Assembly (NCBI GenBank): GCA_963803155.1
Contig: CAWDMN010000039.1
Coordinates: 36,089 to 100,088, forward strand
Origin: CAWDMN01 sp963803155
Lineage (GTDB): Bacteria > Acidobacteriota > Terriglobia > Versatilivoradales > Versatilivoraceae
Direction of reading: 5' to 3'
DNA: 64,000 nt
Shown here: piece by piece, positions 1-8,635 of the stretch
How positions within the stretch are numbered: the first letter of the stretch is position 1
Layout of the letters: every line of letters starts with the position of its first letter
Made by a program: the position numbers and the translations under genes
Notes under the pieces: model-generated
What the model was told of the DNA's origin: nothing
The model's database searches: none
The model's input: the letters and a program-made list of their open reading frames with translations, nothing else

Positions 1-150
1 ATTGAATAATGCGTTCCGCTCTTAATTCCGCCGTATTAGGAAATGAGAAACCGCCAACAGACCAACGACCTAGCTTGTGGAAGAATCTGCATTAAATCTG
101 TTGGCGGTTCAATTAACTTTCATCCCTTGGAGAATAAACCCTTATTATTT

Positions 151-951
151 TCAAGATGACTTCTTCAGCCGGACATCTCCGGAGACTGTTTTGACCTCTA
201 TTTTATGCGTCCCTTGCCCAATCCGGCCGGTGGCTCCCTTCTGCGAACCAAATTGCGCGGATTCTATCGTCAGAGGAAAATCGGTGGTCATGTCGCCGCT
301 GAGGGTCTTCATCTCAATTTCCGCATCCAGATTGGCGGGCGCCGCAATAACCACATCCCCGCTTACGCTCTTGAAGCTAAGCGGGTCGGAACCCTGCAAT
401 TGTTCCAGATCCACTTCCACATCTCCACTAACCGATTTCGCTACTACTGAGCCGATAATTCGGTCCAACTTCACATCGCCGCTGGCTGTATTAACATCCA
501 GTTTCCCGGAAATTTGTCTTGCGGATAGGTCTCCACTGGCGGAGCGGAGGGAGACCGTACCTTTCACGCCAGAAACGGCAATGTCGCCACTGGCTGTTGA
601 GAGGGTGTCAAACAGATACTCCGTTCCGGATGGAACTTCCAGGATGAACCGGATGCTGGCCTCACAATTACAACTGTGCGGATATTCAGCCTTCAGTTCC
701 AAACGGTTGGAAGTACTGTTGTCCACCACCTGCACTTTATCCTTGTCGTAGCCTTCTTTAATCGCTTTGACGTGGATGGAAGATCCGGCATATCCAGTTA
801 CGGTGATGTCTCCGGAGACACTGTCTACACTGATTTTTGATCCCGCGGGCAAATTGTAATTCTTTTCAAAATCTTGTCCGAAAAGGAACAAAGGGAATAG
901 CAAAAGGCATCCTGCCAAAAAAATGCATACCTGCTTGCCAGCAATATTCAT
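151..951 (-). CDS. Exported DUF4097-type beta-repeat protein
   Basis: Predicted exported protein of 266 residues. An N-terminal signal peptide (MNIAGKQVCIFLAGCLLLFP) is followed by repeated short units containing SGD (SVSGDITV, TASGDIAV, SASGDLSA, TASGDVKL, SVSGDVEV, SVSGDVVI, TLSGDMTT, TVSGDVRL), spaced about 20 residues apart. This is the pattern of the DUF4097 right-handed beta-helix-like domain found in cell-envelope proteins of unknown function. I placed the start at 951 because AGGAGG lies six bases upstream of that ATG; an upstream in-frame start at 993 has no such site. It is transcribed away from the peptidase gene at 1250, so the two probably share a divergent promoter region. The domain assignment is secure; the biological role is unknown. 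Confidence 0.85.
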   Translation of the reverse strand: MNIAGKQVCIFLAGCLLLFPLFLFGQDFEKNYNLPAGSKISVDSVSGDITVTGYAGSSIHVKAIKEGYDKDKVQVVDNSTSNRLELKAEYPHSCNCEASIRFILEVPSGTEYLFDTLSTASGDIAVSGVKGTVSLRSASGDLSARQISGKLDVNTASGDVKLDRIIGSVVAKSVSGDVEVDLEQLQGSDPLSFKSVSGDVVIAAPANLDAEIEMKTLSGDMTTDFPLTIESAQFGSQKGATGRIGQGTHKIEVKTVSGDVRLKKSS

Positions 952-1249
952 AATTTCCTCCTGACAAATAATATGGCCCCCCTGGCGATTCACAAACCGC
1001 TGCCAGGGTGGCTCATCATGGCGTCACTATGATAAGTGCACTCAAAGGGATAAAAGTTGCAAAAGTATCACCTTTTTTTTCCGTCCCCCCTTCGAATGAA
1101 GAAAATAAAGATGGGATTATATTCGCGCCTATTTTTCCATTCTTGCCTGGCACGAGTGATAACGATAAGATAAATTTGATTTTTGTATCTTTTTCTCTCG
1201 CTTTATGGCTGGGACCGCAATTTTCATTGACTCCATCGGAGGGTTCAAA

Positions 1250-4050
1250 ATGTTTTATCGATTGCGAAGATTCTCCAGGCTGATTTTCTTGCTGGTATTT
1301 GTCTTTGGCCTGCATTTTTATGGCGGGTCAGGAAGCGCCTTGGCACAGGCTGCCGCGCAAGCCCCCGTCAAAAACGCTCCTCTTCCCACGGGAGTGGAGA
1401 AGGTGACTTCAGTGGAAGGATTCACTGAATATCGGCTCTCCAATGGTTTACGAGTCTTGCTTTTTCCTGAATCCACCAAGCCGACCATTACCGTCAACGT
1501 CACGTACCAAGTAGGTTCCGCCGTGGAAAATTACGGCGAGACCGGCATGGCCCATTTATTGGAGCATCTCCTGTTTAAAGGGTCGCCCAAACACACGAAT
1601 ATCCCCAGGAATTGACCGAACACGGAGCTCGTCCCAACGGAACCACCTCGTTCGATCGAACGAATTATTTCGAAACTTTTCAGGCCACGGATGTCAATCT
1701 GGACTGGGCCCTCGATCTTGAAGCTGACCGCATGGTCCACTCTTTCATCTCCAAAAAAGATCTCGACAGTGAAATGACCGTGGTCCACAATGAGTTTGAA
1801 ATGGGGGAAAACAGCCCCGGCCAGGTGCTGGATGAGCGGGTTCTTTCCACTGCCTACCTCTGGCACAACTACGGGAAATCAACCATCGGCGCCCGCTCCG
1901 ACATTGAAAATGTCCCCATTGAGCGGCTGCAAGCCTTTTATCGGACCTATTATCAGCCTGACAACGCCGTCTTATTCGTGGCGGGAAAGATTGATGAATC
2001 CAAGACATTGGCGCTCATCGCCCAGAAATTCGGAGCGATTCTCAAACCGGCTCGCCCTCTGCCCAAGTTTTACACTGCCGAACCCACCCAGGATGGAGAA
2101 AGGACGGTGGTTTTGCGCCGCGTGGGAGACACTCAGTTAATCGCCGCTGCATATCACATTCCCTCTGGTTCCAGCCCGGATGGAGCCGCCATCGACCTGT
2201 TGACCAGCATATTGGGAGACACTCCTTCCGGGCGGCTTTATAAAGCGCTGGTGGAGGCCAAGAAAGCCAGTTCCATTGGCGGCGGGAGCTATCAATTGCG
2301 CAATCCCGGCGTGGCGGAATTCAATGCCGAAGTGCGCGAAGGGAGTTCGTTGGAGGAGGCCCGCGACATTTTGCTCGATACCGTGGAGAAAGTCTCCTCG
2401 AAACCCATCACCAAAGAGGAATTGGAACGGGCACGCACGGCGGCCCTGAAAAATTTTGACCTGGTTCTCAACAATACCGACCGGATTGGATTGGCGCTCA
2501 GCGAGTGGGTCGCCATGGGTGACTGGAGGCTTTTCTTTATCCATCGCGATCATCTGAAAGCGGTAAAGCTGGATGATGTCCAGCGGGCAGCGGACACTTA
2601 TCTGAAATCATCCAATCGAACGCTTGGCCTTTTTTATCCCACTAAGACGCCGGACCGCGCGGAAATTCCTCCGACGCCAGATGTGGCAGCTTTGGTTAAG
2701 GACTACAAAGGGACCGCGGCGGTATCGGCGGGAGAAGCTTTCGATCCCTCCCCAGCCAACATCGAATCACGCACGACGCGTTCCTCCCTGCCTTCTGGAA
2801 TGAAAGTAGCTTTACTTTCGAAGAAAACCCGCGGAGCCACCGTGGTGGCGCAGTTGACTTTGCATTTCGGCGACGAAAAGAGCTTGAAAAACCTGAATTT
2901 CGTGGCTGAAGCCGTTGGCCAAATGTTGATGCGCGGGACCACTAAACATACCCGCCAACAAATCAACGATGAATTTGACCGGCTAAAGGCCAGAGTGATG
3001 GTGACGGGATCTTCCACGGGCGCCAATGCCACGCTGGAAACCCAGCGGGAAAATTTGGTGGAAGTGTTGAAGCTTTTGGCGGAAGTATTGCGCGAGTCCT
3101 CTTTCCCCGAGTCGGAATTTGAACCCATGCGCCAAGAGTGGCTGGCCCAGTTGGACCAACAGCGCAGTGATCCACAAGCTCTTGCGGTGCTGGAGATTCA
3201 GCGTCATATGCGCCCTTACCCTAAAGGCGATGTTCGTTATATCGCCTCCCTGGAAGAAGAAACAGCGGAAGCCCAAGCACTCAAGTTGGAAAGGGTTCGC
3301 AAGTTTTACCAAGATTTCTACGGCGGATCTAGCTTGGAGATTTCCGTGGTGGGTGATTTTGATGACAAAGCCATTGGCAATCTATTGCAGGAGCTTTTTG
3401 GAACTTGGAAGAGCCCCCGATCCTTTACCCGAGTGCCCAGCCTGTTCAACGATGTCGCCGTCATCAATCGTTCCCTCGAAACCCCCGACAAACCGAACGC
3501 GATGTTTCTGGCGGGCCAAAATTTTGACCTGCGGGACGACGATCCTGATTATCCCGCTCTCGTGCTGGGGAATTACATGTTGGGTGGAGGATTCTTAAAT
3601 TCAAGGCTCGCCACTCGCATCCGCCAAAAAGAAGGCCTTAGTTATGGGGTGGGATCTCAATTCCAGGTAAGCGCCTTGGACAAGTCTGGGGTTTGGATGA
3701 TGTATGCCATTCTGGCGCCCCAGAACACAAGCCGGCTTGAAACCGCATTCCAAGAAGAGATGGCTCGTGCCTTAAAAGATGGATTCGCCGCCGAGGAAGT
3801 CTCCGCCGCCAAATCCGGCTATCTTCAGGCGCAACAAGTCAGCCGGGCCCAGGACAATGCGCTTTGCGGGAAATTGACCAACTATCTCTTCCTCAACCGA
3901 ACGCTGGCCTGGGATGCGGGAATAGAAAACAAAATTCAAACTTTAACGCCGGATCAAATTGTCGCGGCCATGCGGCGTCACTTTGATATCGCAAAAATTT
4001 CCATCGTCAAGGCTGGTGATTTTAAGAACGCGGCGGGAAAAACGAAGTGA
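1250..4050 (+). CDS. Exported M16 zinc peptidase, frameshifted
   Basis: Two-lobed M16 (insulinase/pitrilysin, PqqL-like) metallopeptidase of about 933 residues if repaired. The first segment (1250-1615) has a signal peptide ending near ALAQA and the zinc motif HLLEH at residues 102-106; it then runs into a stop after NIPRN. The second segment continues in another frame as ELTEHGARPNGTTSFDRTNYFETF, which is the expected M16 continuation. One missing C in the run CCCC at 1603-1606 explains the break. The distal zinc-ligand glutamate is plausibly in VVHNEFEM. The C-terminal half has an M16 fold pattern (RIRQKEGLSYGVGSQF) but no HxxEH, as usual for the structural half. The start was chosen at 1250 from GGAGG seven bases upstream. 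Family is certain; whether the frameshift is real or an error cannot be told here. Confidence 0.88.
1603..1606 (+). other. Frameshift point in the M16 peptidase
   Basis: Run of four C. Adding one C restores the frame from NIP to QELTEHGARPNG, directly after the HLLEH zinc site. Without it the protein would stop after about 121 residues. Confidence 0.7.
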
Positions 4051-4400
4051 TCATGCGGGACATTTTGGTGGGGCGTGATTGCACCTGCACGCGCCGTCTC
4101 TTTTCCGTTGGCTTTTCTAAGACGGCCGGATCGACGAAATCCGCCCCGCCAGATGTTCCCTCTGGATTATTTAGAGTCTTTGTATAAAGGCATAATTTTG
4201 AGCTGAGCGGAATCACCTTCCTTGTAGGGCGTTTTTGTAAAACGCCGGGGAAGCAGAGCCGGCGGTTGACACAACCGCCCTACAAGATGTGCCGCTTTTG
4301 CCAGCTTTCTCATTATTTGCCGAAAACGGACTTTATAAATAGACTCTATTTAGATTGGAAAAAACAGGAAGGGGATAAAAAAATTTGCCTGGAGTTCAAC
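4051..4400. other. Gene-free stretch with a palindromic repeat
   Basis: No supported gene. It holds an inverted repeat at 4221-4286 and AT-rich sequence next to the PilZ gene end. Confidence 0.6.
4221..4286. repeat. REP-like inverted repeat
   Basis: The arms CTTGTAGGGCG (4221-4231) and CGCCCTACAAG (4276-4286) are perfect inverted copies. Between them lie two smaller hairpins, GGCGttttTGTAAAACGCC-like and GGCGGTTGacaCAACCGCC. This is typical of a REP/MITE-like palindromic element. It lies downstream of the M16 gene and could also stop its transcript. Confidence 0.6.
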
Positions 4401-4739
4401 TTACTCATCAAAGAGGAGGCGTAGCGTCGTATCCGGAGTCCACTTCACCCCAACGGCTCTGAACATCTGGCAAATATCCGCTTTTTCATCTATTCGAACT
4501 ACTTCCCCTCGAAGCGTCACGGGATCATCCTCATGGTTGGGCATCTTTAAATAAAACGTCAATTCCATTCCCACTTCCAGGTCACACATCGTCAGAAAGC
4601 AAATTCCCGCTTTGCTGAAATCCACCAATTTGCTGCGTTCATGGATCACTCCACGTGTGTCTGAATAGACGGCATATTCCACGGGCCAATCCACTTTGGT
4701 CCGGGGATGCGATTGATGTCGTCGGATGCTGAAGGCCAT
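4401..4739 (-). CDS. PilZ-domain protein
   Basis: Single PilZ domain of 112 residues. The c-di-GMP-binding signature is present in reduced form: an N-terminal basic segment (RRHQSHPRTKVDW) and the D-x-S-x-x-G motif as DFSKAGI. The later strands (LEVGMELTFYLKM, VTLRGEVVRID, MFRAVGVKW) follow the usual PilZ barrel order. The RxxxR element is weak, since only one arginine aligns well, so c-di-GMP binding is likely but not certain. There is no signal peptide or partner domain, so it is a cytoplasmic adaptor-type protein. No motility or polysaccharide operon flanks it. Confidence 0.82.
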   Translation of the reverse strand: MAFSIRRHQSHPRTKVDWPVEYAVYSDTRGVIHERSKLVDFSKAGICFLTMCDLEVGMELTFYLKMPNHEDDPVTLRGEVVRIDEKADICQMFRAVGVKWTPDTTLRLLFDE

Positions 4740-4756
4740 GGCTCGAAATCGTAAGA

Positions 4757-5530
4757 CTACTCTTTATTGGGATGAATCGCCGGCTGCTCGATTGGACTGC
4801 CATTGGCTCCGGCAAAAAGCCAGGACACTTTGCCAGTTTGCAGGCTATAAACTCCGCCCACGATCCAGAGTTTCTGCGCATCGATCAATTCGCGCAGCAG
4901 GGCGCTATCACTCATCACGATCTGCATCTGCCCTCGGACATTTTCCTGTATGGCTTCGTTCAATGTGCCGCTTCCGTCGAGGTTCTTCTTTTTGGCGCGT
5001 TCCACGGCGGGGGAAATCTTTTTCACAAGCTGAGCCAAGTTCCCCTTCACTTCTCCACCCTCCACCGCGGCCTTGACGGCGCCGCAAGATTCATGCCCCA
5101 ACACCACCAGCAAGCCGACGTGTAAGTGCTCAGCGGCATATTCGACGCTCCCCAGTAGTACTGGATCCAGGACGTTTCCGGCCGCGCGCACAACGAAAAG
5201 TTTTCCCAGGGACTCATCAAATAGGATTTCCGGAGGAACACGCGAATCCGAACAGGTCAGGACAATCGCGTACGGGTGTTGCCCCTGCAATTGTTCTTTG
5301 CGTTCCCGCACATAATCTCGCTGCTTGAAGCGACTATTAATGAAGCGGTCATTTCCATCCCGCAGCATGAATAGGGCCTCTCCGGGCAGGACCGCCTCTT
5401 CTTTTTGCGCTGAATTCCCGTCCACCTTAAAGCCGAACAACAGCACCAGGACAATAATTCCCGCCCTGCAAAGGGAAACAGCTGAGAGAGGACAGGCATT
5501 TTTCACACGCATCGGCGAATGTCGGATCAT
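4757..5530 (-). CDS. Exported beta-class carbonic anhydrase
   Basis: Interconverts CO2 and bicarbonate. Zinc ligands and catalytic pair are visible as CSDSR (C93, D95, R97) and GHESCG (H146, C149), counted from the start used here. A hydrophobic N-terminal segment (AGIIVLVLLFGFKVDG) predicts export to the periplasm, which is less usual than the cytoplasmic form. I chose 5530 because AAGGA lies seven bases upstream; another in-frame ATG at 5560 lacks a ribosome site. The rest follows the beta family (VVRAAGNVLDP, SVEYAAEHLHVGLLVVLGH). Its end lies only 17 bases from the start of the PilZ gene, so the two are likely co-transcribed. Confidence 0.92.
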   Translation of the reverse strand: MIRHSPMRVKNACPLSAVSLCRAGIIVLVLLFGFKVDGNSAQKEEAVLPGEALFMLRDGNDRFINSRFKQRDYVRERKEQLQGQHPYAIVLTCSDSRVPPEILFDESLGKLFVVRAAGNVLDPVLLGSVEYAAEHLHVGLLVVLGHESCGAVKAAVEGGEVKGNLAQLVKKISPAVERAKKKNLDGSGTLNEAIQENVRGQMQIVMSDSALLRELIDAQKLWIVGGVYSLQTGKVSWLFAGANGSPIEQPAIHPNKE

Positions 5531-5594
5531 AAGACAGTCCTTCGGTAACAAAAGAGTCATCCGGTAACAATTATCGGATTCTCATGAAAAAACA

Positions 5595-6332
5595 TTACAG
5601 GGAATTCACGACCAGAGAAGCTGCTTCTCTGTCAACCAGCCACTGGATCCGCCCTGCCGCCGGGCGAATCAATTGGGCCGGATAGAGCATTGGATTCTCA
5701 GGAGAATGGAAAGTATTCTTGAGGGCTTTGGCTTTTCCAGGCCCACAAACCAAGAAGAGGATTTGACGGGACCGATTGAGTATGAGGGGAGTCAAGGTTA
5801 TGCGCGGGACGCCGTGTCCAGGAATTTGAACAGAACAGACCCAGCGCTCCGTCTCCGTCAAAACCGGATTCCGCGGGAAAAGGGAGGCCGTGTGAGCATC
5901 CTCTCCCAAACCTAGAACTGTCAGGTCAAAACCGGTTTCATGAACGGAAAATTGTTGCCGCAACACATTTTCGTAAGCCAATGCCGCAGTGAAAGCATCG
6001 GGAAAATACGGGATGGGATGAATCTGGTCAACGGGAATGGGAACGTGCTTAAGCCAGGCTGCACTTGCCATCCGCTGGTTGCTGCGGGAGTCATCAGGCG
6101 GGACAAAGCGTTCATCTCCCCAAAATATGTGGAATCCCCCCCAATCGACAACCCCGCGAAATTCGTTGGAGGCCAAAAGCTCGTAGGTGCGGCGCGATGT
6201 TTCGCCGCCGGAAAGAGCAATGAGGAATTTCCCTCGTTGTTGGATGGATAAGGCCGCTATATTTAAAATCGAGGCGGCGGCGGCATGGCTGACTTCTTCC
6301 AAATCGGAATATATTTGAATGTCTGAGTTCAT
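5595..6332 (-). CDS. pgl: 6-phosphogluconolactonase, DevB/SOL type
   Basis: Hydrolyses 6-phosphogluconolactone to 6-phosphogluconate in the oxidative pentose phosphate pathway. Family motifs seen in order: ALSGGETSRRTYELLA (sugar-phosphate loop), WGDERFVPPDDSRSNQRMA, and VLGLGEDAHTASLFP with the catalytic histidine. Length (245 residues) is normal. The start at 6332 is an ATG with AGGAGG four bases upstream. No zwf or gnd neighbour is present, so the gene stands alone. A second, unrelated lactonase fold is encoded at 17419. Confidence 0.93.
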   Translation of the reverse strand: MNSDIQIYSDLEEVSHAAAASILNIAALSIQQRGKFLIALSGGETSRRTYELLASNEFRGVVDWGGFHIFWGDERFVPPDDSRSNQRMASAAWLKHVPIPVDQIHPIPYFPDAFTAALAYENVLRQQFSVHETGFDLTVLGLGEDAHTASLFPRNPVLTETERWVCSVQIPGHGVPRITLTPLILNRSRQILFLVCGPGKAKALKNTFHSPENPMLYPAQLIRPAAGRIQWLVDREAASLVVNSL

Positions 6333-6784
6333 CAAACCTCCTCAGAAAATCGCTGTAAGTTGTTGATATAACACGAGGGTGCCACGGGCAAAAAACAGCA
6401 TGGTTTACCAGAGTTTTTGCCCGTGCTCGAACCAATTTTCATCATCTTGTTGTGCCAGCCGCGCTGGCATGGGTGACTCCCTAGAAAATAGCATGGATGG
6501 AGGCGGGGTGTCCTCACCCCGTCTGGGTTTGCCAAGCTTGCTTAGACGGCCTGAGGGCAGGCCGCCTCCATCATCCCGTTTTCATTCTCTTGTTGTACCA
6601 GCCGGGCTGGCAGAACAAATAGGAGCCGGATCGCGCGTCCCACCTTGAATAGCGGCATGGCCGACACATCAATGCTAAATCATTAAGGCATTCCCGGAGA
6701 AAAAAAAAGTGCCCGCGCGCAACATTTCCATCGTCAAGGGTTTAATCCGGCAATCAGGAACTTATTTTGCAAAGGAGAAAGATA
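6333..6784. other. Intergenic region built from repeat units
   Basis: No gene. The left part carries the short motif in reverse at 6435-6470, then the long palindromic unit 6479-6578, then a second short motif at 6579-6613. The rest up to 6784 is the leader of the next gene. Confidence 0.6.
6479..6578 (-). repeat. Long palindromic repeat, inverted copy 1
   Basis: About 100 bp that is nearly the reverse complement of 7546-7644. Shared blocks include GGAGGCGGCCTGCCCTCAGG, GCTTGGCAAACC and the outer CTATTTTCT. Internally it contains two hairpins (GGCGGGGTGTCCTCACCCCG and GGCCTGAGGGCAGGCCGCC). Short motif copies flank it on both sides. The two copies enclose the small gene at 6785. Confidence 0.8.
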
Positions 6785-7141
6785 ATGGGCAAGGCATGGA
6801 TAAAGAGAACATTATTCAATCGATCTGTCGTCCTGATCAGCTTGGGTTCATCGATGGCCGACACTTTTCGCAATCGTCAACTAAACCAGGAACGACGGAT
6901 TCAACAAGGCATTCGTAGTGGCGAATTGACTCCGCGGGAATCCCGAAAACTGCAGAAGGAAGTGAACCGAATCTGCAGAGAACGACGGTGGGCCTCGAAA
7001 GACGGAGTCATCACTCCGCGCGAGCGAAACCGGATTGACCGTCATCTGGACCATGCCAGCCGGGACATTTACCGCCAAAGCACGACAAGCTGGTACAACC
7101 GTATACAATACCCTCGTGGACTGTCGTCACTCGCACAGTAA
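6785..7141 (+). CDS. Small exported protein, helical repeat family
   Basis: 118-residue protein of unknown function. After a probable signal sequence (WIKRTLFNRSVVLISLGSSMA) come two similar halves: RIQQGIRSGELTPRESRKLQKEVNRI and ASKDGVITPRERNRIDRHLDHASRDIY. The LTPRE / ITPRE repeats give a charged helical-hairpin look; I recall similar short periplasmic proteins in several Gram-negative phyla, without a known role. The start is the ATG with AAAGGAG seven bases upstream. The gene lies alone between inverted repeats at 6479-6578 and 7546-7644, which may be a clue to its mobility. Confidence 0.75.
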   Translation: MGKAWIKRTLFNRSVVLISLGSSMADTFRNRQLNQERRIQQGIRSGELTPRESRKLQKEVNRICRERRWASKDGVITPRERNRIDRHLDHASRDIYRQSTTSWYNRIQYPRGLSSLAQ

Positions 7142-7376
7142 ACCCGACGTCTCCGGACGGAGTCCGGTTCCCACTTTTTTCACAATCGCAGCAGACTTTT
7201 TCAATCACGGTCGATTGCGCTCGCTCGGCCAGCCATTCTTGATGTCCCAGCGAAATTTTTGTATAGTCCCCTGGACGTGATTTTCAAGTGAGCTAAACCT
7301 ACCATCACGACTGTCTCAACAAGAGGATTAAAATTTATTCCCATTTTGAAGGGGGAATTTTTCTGAGAAGCTGCAC

Positions 7377-7411
7377 ATGCCAGCGCGGCTGACTCAACAA
7401 GAGGATGAAAA
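7377..7411 (+). repeat. Short dispersed motif (CAACAAGAGGATGAAAA type)
   Basis: A hairpin-forming GCCAGCGCGGCTG followed by CTCAACAAGAGGATGAAAA. Related copies: 6435-6470 and 6579-6613 (reverse), 40659-40693, 40762-40796, 51241-51270 and 60321-60352 (reverse). A 3' part alone occurs at 7314-7336. Confidence 0.7.
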
Positions 7412-7420
7412 CAAGGTAGG

Positions 7421-7548
7421 ACGCGCGAGTGTGACGAAGTCACCCTTCGCGCGTCGCTTGGCCAGCCTCGCCTGCCGAGCCAGCGTGCACCGGTGACGGC
7501 GGTCACTCGTGCCCGCTCCACCTTTGCCTAGCTGGGATTTTCTAGGGA
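7421..7548 (+). repeat. 128-bp dispersed repeat, copy 1
   Basis: Matches 51273-51400 over 128 bases with five differences by my count. It contains stacked palindromes: CGCGCGAGtgTGACGAAGTCAcccTTCGCGCG and GGTGACGGCGGTCACT. Degenerate relatives lie near 8510-8635, 15300-15425 (reverse) and 59470-59545. Confidence 0.85.
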
Positions 7549-7644
7549 TGATGGAGGCGGCCTGCCCTCAGGCCGTCTCAGCAGGCTTGGCAAACCGAGA
7601 CGGGGTGGGGGCACCCCGCCTCCATCCACGCTATTTTCTTAGGA
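7546..7644 (+). repeat. Long palindromic repeat, inverted copy 2
   Basis: Inverted partner of 6479-6578. Its right end, CTATTTTCTTAGG, runs straight into the AGGAGG ribosome site of the gene starting at 7651, so the repeat boundary supplies part of that gene's leader. Confidence 0.8.
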
Positions 7645-7650
7645 GGACAT

Positions 7651-8472
7651 ATGGTTCCCTGGGCATGGAAGTACCTGGTCTATTACCTTCTGGTGGCGCT
7701 GGGGCTGACATTACTATTCCGCAATCGGATTAAACGCTGGATTCGAAACTCCATTTTGTTCACGGCGTTCTTTGTTTTGGGTGGGATCATCGTTATCCTG
7801 GTCCCATCTTTGGACCGGACCTTGGGCATGCATCCCAGCCCCCTGTGTTCTTTGGGAAGACTCCTACAGATGGTCATCCTGCGGGGGGTTTACCCACAGA
7901 TCCTGATCGTCTCGTTGTGTGTGATGTTGGGACTGAGCCTCATCGGGAAAAAACTCTTCTGTGGCTGGGCTTGCCCCCTGGGCGCTCTTCAGGAATTAGT
8001 TTATAGCATCCGCTGGGTGAAGAAGGCGCCCAATCTCCCATTCCGATTGACCAACTGGATTCGTGTTTACCTGTTCGCGGCTTTTGTCTTGGGACTCGCG
8101 ATTTACGGTGTCTACCTTTATGGCGGCATCAATGCTTTTGAGTTGATGCATTGGGAGCTGGATTATTTTGATGTAACGCTCGGTCTCGGCCTCTTACTGC
8201 TGGTGTCGCTGTTCTATTACCGTCCTTACTGTTATGTGATCTGCCCAATCGGCCTGGCCAGTTGGCTGCTGGAACGATTTTCCTTCCTGGGAATCCGGTT
8301 TCGCAAGGAGCGCTGCACTTCTTGTCACGCCTGCCTGAAAGCCTCTCCCTGCCCCTCTCTGGAGCCTCTCCTCGAAGAAAAAAAAGGGTGGCTTCCCGAT
8401 TGCACCTCGTGCGGCCTCTGTGTCAACAGTTGCCCCGAGGGGGCATTGAACTTCGGATTGAAGAATCGATAA
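7651..8472 (+). CDS. Membrane polyferredoxin, NapH/NosR-type
   Basis: Integral membrane iron-sulfur protein of 273 residues. About five hydrophobic segments are followed by a cytoplasmic C-terminal ferredoxin domain. Two membrane-linked cysteine motifs typical of this family occur, FCGWACPLGAL and YCYVICPIGL. The ferredoxin part has CTSCHACLKASPC and CTSCGLCVNSCP, enough for two [4Fe-4S] clusters (the first with odd spacing). Such proteins pass electrons from quinol or ferredoxin to a partner oxidoreductase. No catalytic partner is next to it, so its substrate is unknown. AGGAGG lies four bases upstream of the ATG. It converges on the barrel gene at 8632. Confidence 0.85.
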   Translation: MVPWAWKYLVYYLLVALGLTLLFRNRIKRWIRNSILFTAFFVLGGIIVILVPSLDRTLGMHPSPLCSLGRLLQMVILRGVYPQILIVSLCVMLGLSLIGKKLFCGWACPLGALQELVYSIRWVKKAPNLPFRLTNWIRVYLFAAFVLGLAIYGVYLYGGINAFELMHWELDYFDVTLGLGLLLLVSLFYYRPYCYVICPIGLASWLLERFSFLGIRFRKERCTSCHACLKASPCPSLEPLLEEKKGWLPDCTSCGLCVNSCPEGALNFGLKNR

Positions 8473-8509
8473 AAGGAAAGGCACGATCCGATTGGAATAA
8501 TTCCGCGAG

Positions 8510-8635
8510 TGAAACGCGCGCTTTTCTCCCTGAGGGTGGAAGGCTCGAGCGAGACGAGGTCACCCCTCGTACATTGCCACGCCAACCAAGCTTCCTTCGC
8601 GAGCGTGCACCCAGCCCCCGCTCCACCTCGATCAG
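8510..8635 (+). repeat. Degenerate relative of the 128-bp repeat
   Basis: Keeps the order CGCGCG, GACGAGGTCACCCCTCG, GCGAGCGTGCACC, CCGCTCCACC seen in the 128-bp repeat, with many changes. It sits between two convergent genes. Confidence 0.5.

Larger units (their letters stand above)
7142..7650. other. Intergenic repeat cluster
   Basis: No gene. In order: short motif fragments at 7314-7336 and 7377-7411, the 128-bp repeat at 7421-7548, and the long palindromic unit at 7546-7644. The cluster ends directly on the ribosome site of the next gene. Confidence 0.65.

Noticed and set aside
77..751. Long plus-strand open frame of 224 codons
   Set aside because: It lies antisense to the DUF4097 gene; its regularity comes from the repeated SGD codons on the other strand, and it has no ribosome site.
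6479..7644. CRISPR-like array of repeats
   Set aside because: The repeats are inverted, few and unequally spaced, with no constant spacer length and no cas genes.
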